DNA of 15,615 bases from Chitinophaga pinensis (GTDB lineage: Bacteria; Bacteroidota; Bacteroidia; AKYH767-A; OLB10): contig CAMBYJ010000017.1 of the NCBI GenBank assembly GCA_945872015.1, positions 1 to 15,615 of the forward strand, written 5' to 3'. The position numbers and the translations under genes are program-made. Below, piece after piece: positions 6,877 through 13,152 of the stretch. The notes under the pieces are model-generated. The model saw only the letters and a list, made by a program, of their open reading frames with translations. It did no database searches and was not told the origin of the DNA. Within the stretch, counting starts at the first letter, position 1, and each line of letters begins with the position of its first letter.

Positions 6877-7797
6877 TTAGAAATAAAGAATTTCGCCGTT
6901 TATCTTTCCATTATTTTTTAATCTAATAGCAGGCATTGGAAATTTCAAAAAGCCAAATGTTTCTTTCAAAATATTGAAAGCCTTATACCTCGATTTAATT
7001 TTGGTAATGTCAATATCAGGTGATAAAATAAAATAATGGACCCGTTCAAATTGCGGTATTTCATTACCGTTATATGTTAGTCTATTTGTTGTTGCACCTG
7101 TCATACCTCTTGCGTTATAACCAACAGCCAAATTAAGCCAAGATGGAAATTTTTTATCGCGAAAAAACAAGTCTTTCATATTAAATGAAAGCCAGTATGT
7201 TTGACCATTATAATCTTTGAAAACACGCTGCAGATTATTATCACCAAGCAGCGAAGGATTGTATGCTGCAAACTTTGTAGCATGATATGATAACTTGTAT
7301 TTAATCCGTTGTTCTTTCCATTTCACAGCTTGAAAATAATACATAGACGAACCAATTGTATTGGCCACCATATCGCCAGGAGAGAATCCCCATTGGCTAC
7401 TATAACCATCGAACATTTCAATCGTAAATTGAAACCCGAAGCCTGTTAAAGCGCCGAGCAACGCAGCCTTCTTTTGATCATAACCTGCAAATTGATAAAG
7501 CTGACCTGTCCAATTGGAAATATAGTATGCAGAACCAACATGTCCGAGCTTATCCTGCATTTGCCATTCGTGGTTATCATTAAAAAAATGAAACGACGAC
7601 TGAGGATAATCTTTATACCAGACTTGATATAACCCTATCATTCCCGCAGTATAGGCAACACCACTGGTCGTCCATAAAGCTACCTTACGATGATGATAAT
7701 TAATTGAATCGTGTTGAGCCTTACCGATTGTAACATAAAACGAAAGCACCATAAAAATCATGATGCTTTTCGAGTTTATTACATTTCGTATAGCCAT
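6877..7797 (-). CDS. DUF2279/YfiM-like membrane-associated protein
   Basis: This 306-residue protein has an N-terminal hydrophobic segment (about 12-28, ending GKAQ) that looks like a signal peptide. Its core is QDKLGHVGSAYYIS (81-94), then a glycine-rich hydrophobic stretch AALLGALTGFGFQFTIEMFDG (111-131) and FSPGDMVANTIGSSMYY (138-154). The pattern DKxGH ... E-x-x-DG ... GD-x-x-AN is the signature I associate with DUF2279/YfiM proteins, whose biochemical function is unknown; D82, H86, E127, D130 and D142 are the conserved polar positions. The C-terminal half (about 165-306) is specific to the longer Bacteroidota versions. It begins 4 bases after the phosphohexomutase gene ends, so it is the last gene of that operon. 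A role at the cell envelope is inferred only from the signal and hydrophobic segments. Confidence 0.75.
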   Translation of the reverse strand: MAIRNVINSKSIMIFMVLSFYVTIGKAQHDSINYHHRKVALWTTSGVAYTAGMIGLYQVWYKDYPQSSFHFFNDNHEWQMQDKLGHVGSAYYISNWTGQLYQFAGYDQKKAALLGALTGFGFQFTIEMFDGYSSQWGFSPGDMVANTIGSSMYYFQAVKWKEQRIKYKLSYHATKFAAYNPSLLGDNNLQRVFKDYNGQTYWLSFNMKDLFFRDKKFPSWLNLAVGYNARGMTGATTNRLTYNGNEIPQFERVHYFILSPDIDITKIKSRYKAFNILKETFGFLKFPMPAIRLKNNGKINGEILYF

Positions 7798-7801
7798 TAC
7801 G

Positions 7802-9208
7802 TTAGTTTAACAATGTATCTTTTGCGGCATTTAAAATAGCGAAAGCAGACTCGCGAGAATTCGACTCTGCATAGGTACGCAATACAGGTTCTGTTCCTGA
7901 AGCACGAATCATTAACCAATCGCCATTCTCAAAGAAATATTTATATCCGTCTAGGTCGTCTGTTCTTACTATTTTATATTCACCAAAGGCTTTATAATTT
8001 GACGCTAAACAATTTTTCAGAATAGACTGTTTTAATTCTTCTTTTAAATGCAAATCGTTTCTTTCAAATGAAAACGGACCAACTATTTCATATACTTCAT
8101 TAATCAAATCATTCAGCGTTTTTCCACTTTTCGCCATAAATTCCCATAGCGTTAATCCCATCCAAATACCATCACGTTCAGGGATATGTCCTTTAATTGC
8201 TATACCACCGGATTCTTCGCCACCTAAAAGCACATCTTCCTTTATCATAATTTCTGCAATGTACTTAAATCCGATTTTCACTGTTTCCATCTCAATTCCG
8301 TAGTGCGCACAAAGCTTTGCTACTTTAGGAGTTGTTGAGAAAGCAGTTACAACTTTACCTCTCATTCCTTTGTATTTATAAAGGTAATGTATCAACAATA
8401 AAATAATATGATGAGAATCAACGAAATTGCCTTTAGAATCATAGAATCCGATACGATCAGCATCGCCATCAGTTACTAATCCGGAGTCGATGTTCTTTGA
8501 ATTTTTAATTAGCTCAGAAAACTCAGTAAGGTTTTTATGAATTGGCTCTGGTGCTTGTCCCATGAAAGAAGGATTATAATCACAATGCAATTTCGTAATA
8601 TCTGGAAGCATACGTTTAATCACATTTTGTCCCGCACCATACATCGCATCATATGCTAAATGAAGTCCGCTATTCTTAATCAGATTCATATCAAAATTTG
8701 CCTCCACATGATTGCAATACATTGTTTCTAAATCGATGTAGGAAAGTAAACCATCAGATTGTAATTTATCTAATTCAATCTTAGAATAATCGATACTGCA
8801 TTTCTCAGGAATTAAATCTTCAATTTCGGCAACATGTTGCGGCAATAATGGACCACCAAATGATCCTTTTAATTTAAATCCGTTGTATTCAGGAGGATTA
8901 TGACTTGCAGTTATAATAATACCTAAATCTTTATTTTCTTTAACGGTCCCTAACGATACCATTGGTGTAGATACAAATCCTTTTGACATTGTTACAGCAA
9001 CGCCCTTTGTACACATTACTTTTGCAATTGTATTACAAAATAGTTCACCCGCAAATCGGCAATCATGCCCTAGAATAATTGCAGGATTGCTTTTTTGATT
9101 TAATAACCACAATGCTGTTCCTTCAGCTACACGAGCAACATTTTCAACTGTAAAGTCTTCTGCGATAATCGCTCTCCAACCATCTGTTCCAAATTTTATT
9201 TTCGACAT
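7802..9208 (-). CDS. Phosphohexomutase (phosphoglucomutase/phosphomannomutase family)
   Basis: This 468-residue enzyme of the alpha-D-phosphohexomutase superfamily interconverts sugar 1- and 6-phosphates through a phosphoserine. All four signature sites are present: FGTDGWRA at the N-terminus (6-13), the phosphoserine loop TASHNPPEYNG (100-110, Ser102), the Mg-binding loop DGDADRIG (247-254), the sugar-specificity loop GGEESGGI (329-336) and the phosphate-binding loop RASGTEPVLRTY (435-446). The length is normal for the bacterial group. The GEESGG loop is common to glucose and mannose enzymes, so the substrate (glucose-1-P, mannose-1-P, or both) is not settled by sequence reading. It would supply sugar nucleotides for glycogen, LPS or capsule. 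It is the fourth gene of the carboxylase-led unit, 12 bases after the unknown secreted protein and 4 before the DUF2279-like gene. No motif residue is missing. Confidence 0.93.
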   Translation of the reverse strand: MSKIKFGTDGWRAIIAEDFTVENVARVAEGTALWLLNQKSNPAIILGHDCRFAGELFCNTIAKVMCTKGVAVTMSKGFVSTPMVSLGTVKENKDLGIIITASHNPPEYNGFKLKGSFGGPLLPQHVAEIEDLIPEKCSIDYSKIELDKLQSDGLLSYIDLETMYCNHVEANFDMNLIKNSGLHLAYDAMYGAGQNVIKRMLPDITKLHCDYNPSFMGQAPEPIHKNLTEFSELIKNSKNIDSGLVTDGDADRIGFYDSKGNFVDSHHIILLLIHYLYKYKGMRGKVVTAFSTTPKVAKLCAHYGIEMETVKIGFKYIAEIMIKEDVLLGGEESGGIAIKGHIPERDGIWMGLTLWEFMAKSGKTLNDLINEVYEIVGPFSFERNDLHLKEELKQSILKNCLASNYKAFGEYKIVRTDDLDGYKYFFENGDWLMIRASGTEPVLRTYAESNSRESAFAILNAAKDTLLN

Positions 9209-9220
9209 TTTTAATATTGA

Positions 9221-10318
9221 TTAATAAAGTTCTACGAAATTAATAAGATTGTTCCATTTGTGTGATAACAAACCTTTTTGATATTTAATTGATTTTTCTA
9301 TTGGAATAACATCTGAATTCACTTTAACTATGAGATATAAAAAGTTTTTCTGTTGAATATAATCTAGCCAATTTTGATCATTAATAGTAAAATCCCAATT
9401 CACTAAGTTGTCCATGTAGATAGAGTCAATAACAACACTATCGATACTTACAGACATCCATAAAGGATTACTTTTGATACCAGTCACACTTTTTTTCCAT
9501 ATTTCAGCAAACGATACTGATGAAATTTCCCATGTGCCATTTTGAAGAATCTCCTCTGCATTTTTACCTGATAAATTATACAACACTTCAAGATTTTCAT
9601 GAAAATAAGTCGACAAAGCATTAATAAAATCTCGTGAGGCCTGTGCTTTGGTGCCTGTCAATTTTTCAGACGCCGAGAGTGTCCACTCAATATATTTAGA
9701 CTCTACAGAATCTTTCGAATTGGGATCAACATTAAAATCATTCAATCCAATAAAATCATCTTTCAGCAATTTAGAATCAGTAATATTATTAATAACCTTA
9801 TCATCAAATTGCAAAATCTGATAATTGTATTTTTTCTTGTTCAGATAATTGTTAAGATTTAGATAACAATCTCCATTTGCATTTATCAAAGGAGATGAAG
9901 TAGCAATGGTGTTTTTCAACGTTTCATATTCAACATAACCAAAAACAACAGCATCTCCATTTTCTAGTTTACTCGAAAATAAAAAACCTTGTGTCACACT
10001 TTTAAGCTTTTTCTTTTCGTAATTCCATACATCATAAATATAAATTAATTGTTGGTCAATAAAATTTAAACCTGATGATTTTTCAATCTGCTTTAATGAA
10101 TTAAACGAAATAGCTACTTCCTTCTTTGGCGAGTCCCAAAGCTGTACTTTTCCTTCTCTAATAGCGGCATATGCAACTTTTGTGATTTCATTAACTACAT
10201 TAACTCCCAAAGTATCCTCTTGCTCATCTGCTTTTACTCTAAGAATAACCGACTTTTGCGAAAAGCAAAATTGCGAAAGCACTAAAAAAACCAAAAGTGA
10301 TAAAAACTTTTTTTGCAT
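9221..10318 (-). CDS. Unrecognised secreted protein
   Basis: I place the start at the ATG at 10318, giving 365 residues, because it opens directly into a good signal peptide (MQKKFLSLLVFLVLSQFCFSQ) and sits 4 bases after the upstream gene's stop. An in-frame ATG at 10402 would add 28 residues, bury the signal peptide and overlap the upstream gene. The mature protein is a mix of strands and helices with many Asp, Asn and Lys residues and no cysteine cluster or enzyme motif. Its N-terminal part (TKVAYAAIREGKVQLWDS, then IYDVWNYEKKK and GDAVVFGYVEYETL) recalls faintly the GldN/PorN type IX secretion proteins, but I would not name it on that basis. Position in the carboxylase-mutase unit implies co-expression, not a shared pathway. 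Confidence 0.72.
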   Translation of the reverse strand: MQKKFLSLLVFLVLSQFCFSQKSVILRVKADEQEDTLGVNVVNEITKVAYAAIREGKVQLWDSPKKEVAISFNSLKQIEKSSGLNFIDQQLIYIYDVWNYEKKKLKSVTQGFLFSSKLENGDAVVFGYVEYETLKNTIATSSPLINANGDCYLNLNNYLNKKKYNYQILQFDDKVINNITDSKLLKDDFIGLNDFNVDPNSKDSVESKYIEWTLSASEKLTGTKAQASRDFINALSTYFHENLEVLYNLSGKNAEEILQNGTWEISSVSFAEIWKKSVTGIKSNPLWMSVSIDSVVIDSIYMDNLVNWDFTINDQNWLDYIQQKNFLYLIVKVNSDVIPIEKSIKYQKGLLSHKWNNLINFVELY

Positions 10319-10322
10319 GCTA

Positions 10323-10919
10323 TTATTTTTTTGTGGTATTCCACGTTTTGTAAACATCCTGTTGCTTGGGTCTGTTTTCAGGAACAGCTCTAAGCGGCTC
10401 ACATTCTTTAAGTGTCATATGTAATTCAGATGGTAACTGCTGATACAAAGCCGTCCCTTTCGTTTTCCATTCAATCATCTCGTCCGACATTTCTTTTACA
10501 ATCTTAGCTGGATTACCAACAGCAATACTTCTTTCAGGAATCATCATTCCTTCAGGAACAAAACAAAGGGCACCAACAATTGAATTTTTACTAATTACTA
10601 CTCTATCCATTACAACCGCATTCATGCCAACTAAAACATTCTCTCCAATTTCGGCTCCATGAATGATTGCTCCATGTCCGATGTGCGCACCTTTTCTCAA
10701 AATCACTTGTTGCCCTGGGAACATATGCAACGTGCAATTCTCTTGTACATTACATCCATCTTCAATAATTATTTCACCCCAGTCGCCTCGCACTGCAGCA
10801 CCCGGAGCAATATAAACATCCTTACCTATAATCACATTACCTGTAACTATCGCTAACGGATGTACGAAAGATGACTCATGCACTACAGGAATGTATCCGT
10901 TGAATTCGTAAATTGCCAT
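10323..10919 (-). CDS. Gamma-carbonic anhydrase / PaaY-like left-handed beta-helix protein
   Basis: This 198-residue hexapeptide-repeat protein is almost the length of PaaY. Repeats of the I-G-x-x-V type run from about 18 to 140 (ATVTGNVIIGKDVYIAPGAAV-like coils), followed by a C-terminal helix region. The zinc-site pattern of gamma-carbonic anhydrases is intact: ENCTLH (H65) and the GHGAIIH pair (H82, H87) correspond to the three zinc histidines of archaeal Cam, and AAVRGDWGEI carries the structural Arg44/Asp46. The family includes carbonic anhydrases, PaaY thioesterases and YrdA/CaiE proteins, which share this fold and metal site. It starts 2 bases after the acyl-CoA carboxylase gene ends. 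Supplying bicarbonate to that enzyme, or clearing stalled acyl-CoA as PaaY does, are both reasonable inferences; sequence alone does not choose. Confidence 0.88.
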   Translation of the reverse strand: MAIYEFNGYIPVVHESSFVHPLAIVTGNVIIGKDVYIAPGAAVRGDWGEIIIEDGCNVQENCTLHMFPGQQVILRKGAHIGHGAIIHGAEIGENVLVGMNAVVMDRVVISKNSIVGALCFVPEGMMIPERSIAVGNPAKIVKEMSDEMIEWKTKGTALYQQLPSELHMTLKECEPLRAVPENRPKQQDVYKTWNTTKK

Positions 10920-10921
10920 AA

Positions 10922-12556
10922 CTAGGTTTGAATCACTCCAACATTATACGGTTTTTCAATTGGCGAATGGTTAGCCATTTCAATCCCCATTGATATCCAC
11001 TTGCGTGTATCTAAGGGGTCAATAATTGCATCAACCCACATACGCGAAGCTGCATAGTAAGGAGATGTTTGTTCATTGTATCGTTCTGTAATTGTTTTAA
11101 GTAAAGTTTTTTCTTCTTCTTCGGAGACTTCTTTTCCTTGCGCCTTCATTGTTGATGTCTGAATCTGCAATAATGTTTTAGCAGCAGAAGCTCCGCTCAT
11201 CACTGCTAATTGCGAATTAGGCCAAGAAACAATTAAACGAGGATCGTAGGCTTTACCACACATCGCATAATTTCCAGCACCGTAAGAGTTCCCTGCAATA
11301 ATGGTAAATTTTGGCACCACAGAATTCGACATGGCATTAACCATTTTAGCTCCGTCTTTAATAATTCCTCCGTGCTCACTTCTTGATCCCACCATAAATC
11401 CTGTCACATCCTGAATAAACACCAAAGGAATTTTTCGTTGATTGCAATTCATGATAAAACGAGCTGCTTTATCAGCACTATCACTGTAAATTACACCACC
11501 AAACTGCATCTCGCCTTTTTTACTCTTAACTACTTTTCTTTGATTAGCAACTATTCCTACAGCCCAACCTTCAATACGTGCATAACCACATAAAATAGAC
11601 TGACCATATTTTTCCTTGTATTCATCGAACTCACTGTTATCAACTAAACGCGCAATAACTTCTCGCATTTCATATTGCTTATCTCGTGCATCAGGAATAA
11701 TTCCGTAAATATCTTTTTCGTTTTTTGCAGGAGGCATAGATTCCTTACGATCAAAACCTGCATTAGGCAACTTACCTAACTTATCCATCACACGACGAAT
11801 ATATTCTAAGCACGATTGATCATCAGGAAATTTATTATCAGTAACACCTGAAATTTCACATTGAGTTGTTGCGCCTCCCAAAGTTTCATTGTCAACATCC
11901 TCGCCTATAGCAGATTTCACTAGGTATGATCCAGCTAAAAATACAGAACCCGTTTTATCAACTATCATCGCTTCATCACTCATAATAGGAAGATAAGCAC
12001 CACCTGCAACACAAGAACCCATGATTGCTGCAATCTGAATAATTCCCATGCTGCTCATGATTGCATTATTTCTGAATATTCTTCCAAAATGTTCTTTATC
12101 AGGAAAAATTTCATCTTGCATGGGTAGATATACACCAGCACTATCTACTAGATAAATTATTGGTAATTTGTTTTCGATGGAAATTTCCTGAGCTCTTAAA
12201 TTCTTCTTTGCTGTCATTGGAAACCAAGCTCCGGCTTTTACAGTAGCATCATTGGCAACAACGATACATTGACGACCAGAAACATATCCTATAACGACTA
12301 CCACCCCCGCTGATGGACAACCGCCTTGTTCTGCATACATTCCTTCTGCAGCAAAAGCCCCTACCTCAATTTGTGGTTTATCCTTATCAAGTAGATAGTT
12401 GATACGTTCACGAGCCAACAGTTTTCCTTTTTCATGTTGCTTGGCAGCATTCTTTTTTCCTCCACCTTCAGCAACTTTAGCTAAGCGTTGTTTTAAATTA
12501 CTTACAAGGGTCTTATTGTAATCTTCGTTTTTGTTAAACTCTAAATTTTCTGCCAT
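10922..12556 (-). CDS. Acyl-CoA carboxylase carboxyltransferase (beta) subunit, methylcrotonyl-CoA carboxylase-like
   Basis: This 544-residue protein matches the biotin-dependent carboxyltransferase family over its whole length. It transfers CO2 from carboxybiotin to an acyl-CoA. Seen in sequence: KLLARERINYLLD (45-57) near the N-terminus, DSAGVYLPMQDEIFPDKEHFGRIF (138-161), the first oxyanion-loop region GSCVAGGAYLP (180-190), LGGATTQC (226-233) and in the C-terminal lobe TGFMVGSRSEHGGIIKDGAKMV followed by GNSYGAGNYAMCGKAY, the second glycine-rich loop. The FPDKEHFGRIF and TGFMVG...KDGAKMV segments are closer to methylcrotonyl-CoA carboxylase beta than to the propionyl type, but specificity is an inference. 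The biotin-carboxylase/BCCP partner subunit is not in the window. It leads a five-gene unit, preceded by a convincing promoter. Confidence 0.92.
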   Translation of the reverse strand: MAENLEFNKNEDYNKTLVSNLKQRLAKVAEGGGKKNAAKQHEKGKLLARERINYLLDKDKPQIEVGAFAAEGMYAEQGGCPSAGVVVVIGYVSGRQCIVVANDATVKAGAWFPMTAKKNLRAQEISIENKLPIIYLVDSAGVYLPMQDEIFPDKEHFGRIFRNNAIMSSMGIIQIAAIMGSCVAGGAYLPIMSDEAMIVDKTGSVFLAGSYLVKSAIGEDVDNETLGGATTQCEISGVTDNKFPDDQSCLEYIRRVMDKLGKLPNAGFDRKESMPPAKNEKDIYGIIPDARDKQYEMREVIARLVDNSEFDEYKEKYGQSILCGYARIEGWAVGIVANQRKVVKSKKGEMQFGGVIYSDSADKAARFIMNCNQRKIPLVFIQDVTGFMVGSRSEHGGIIKDGAKMVNAMSNSVVPKFTIIAGNSYGAGNYAMCGKAYDPRLIVSWPNSQLAVMSGASAAKTLLQIQTSTMKAQGKEVSEEEEKTLLKTITERYNEQTSPYYAASRMWVDAIIDPLDTRKWISMGIEMANHSPIEKPYNVGVIQT

Positions 12557-12583
12557 AACTAAACTCTAAACTTTTTACGCTCG

Positions 12584-12615
12584 CAAAGATAAGTCTTAAA
12601 CGAGTATGATAACAA
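12584..12615 (-). promoter_or_regulatory. Promoter of the carboxylase-led five-gene unit
   Basis: The minus strand carries TTG (12615-12613), a 21-base spacer and TATCTTTG (12591-12584), matching both Bacteroidota elements (-33 TTG, -7 TAnnTTTG) at accepted spacing. The -7 box ends 27 bases before the ATG at 12556, so a leader of roughly 20 bases is expected. It is the best promoter match in the window. Confidence 0.58.
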
Positions 12616-12651
12616 CGGATTTATTCAATTAATTCACAGCATAAAGGTGAA

Positions 12652-12993
12652 TTATTCGACTGATATCTCTTCGGATGGATCCCAAAAACAACGAGCAAAT
12701 TCTTGAATTTGGTCGTCGACAACTTGAACACCTTCGTCTTTCAAACGATTTTCCATTTCATTAGGTTCAAGAAAGTGATTTTTACCAGATAACAGTCCTA
12801 ATCGATTAACTACTCTGTGGGCAGGCACGGGAGGTAGTACCTCATGACACGCATTCATTGCCCAGCCTACCATGCGAGCTGATTTTGCAACACCTAAGTA
12901 TTTTGCAATAGCTCCGTAGCTCGTAACTCTTCCTTTCGGAATCATTCGAACCACAGCATATACATCTTCGAAAAAGGAAAACTTGTCTTTCAT
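12652..12993 (-). CDS. Alkyltransferase-like (ATL) DNA-repair protein
   Basis: This 113-residue protein is the C-terminal domain of O6-alkylguanine-DNA alkyltransferase alone. Landmarks are IPKGRVTSYGAIAKYLG (18-34, Tyr26), the arginine-finger helix SARMVGWAMNA (38-48, Arg40) and the active-site segment VPAHRVVNRLGLLSGK (56-71). In real alkyltransferases this segment reads PCHRV, and the cysteine takes the alkyl group. Here it is PAHRV, with Ala58 at the acceptor position. That substitution defines ATL proteins (Trp in E. coli YbaZ/Atl1, Ala in some others), which flip and bind O6-alkylguanine and pass the lesion to nucleotide excision repair. A missing catalytic residue is thus the normal state of the family rather than decay. 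It has no obvious operon partner; thrS is divergent. Confidence 0.9.
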   Translation of the reverse strand: MKDKFSFFEDVYAVVRMIPKGRVTSYGAIAKYLGVAKSARMVGWAMNACHEVLPPVPAHRVVNRLGLLSGKNHFLEPNEMENRLKDEGVQVVDDQIQEFARCFWDPSEEISVE

Positions 12994-12997
12994 TGCG

Positions 12998-13005
12998 CAA
13001 ATTTA
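12998..13005 (-). promoter_or_regulatory. -7 box (TAAATTTG) 4 bases before the ATL start codon
   Basis: The minus strand reads TAAATTTG, a full match to TAnnTTTG, followed by CGCA and then ATG at 12993. A transcript from it would begin at or within the start codon. The N-terminal helix needed for the fold includes Met1, so moving the start downstream is not attractive. No clear TTG is found upstream. Confidence 0.42.
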
Positions 13006-13128
13006 AATTAGTTCTTAAAAAACACTTCGTCGCGTAAAAATAATCACATGTAACATAAATCATCTGATTCAGTTAAAAACCCTTCAAAAAAATATAGCAC
13101 AATCTACGAAATCATTGATTAAGCAGAT

Positions 13129-13136
13129 TATATTTG
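13129..13136 (+). promoter_or_regulatory. -7 box (TATATTTG) of the thrS-infC unit
   Basis: TATATTTG is a full match to TAnnTTTG, 16 bases before the thrS ATG, followed by CACC. A leader of roughly 10 bases would result. There is no room for a T-box or other long leader regulator between this site and thrS. No TTG sits at the usual upstream distance. Confidence 0.45.
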
Positions 13137-13152
13137 CACCACTATAAATTCT

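Noticed and set aside
10319..10402. 28-residue N-terminal extension of the unknown secreted protein, from an ATG at 10402
   Set aside because: It would overlap the gamma-carbonic-anhydrase gene by 80 bases and put a polar stretch before an otherwise perfect signal peptide; the ATG at 10318 is better.
12630..12654. Inverted repeat TAATTCAC / GTGAATTA over the ATL stop codon, considered as a terminator
   Set aside because: The stem is AT-rich with a 9-base loop and no U-tract follows on the minus strand; too weak to call.
12652..12993. Reading the ATL gene as a decayed methyltransferase pseudogene
   Set aside because: The frame is intact and all DNA-binding and base-flipping residues are kept; only the acceptor Cys is replaced, which is the defining ATL feature.
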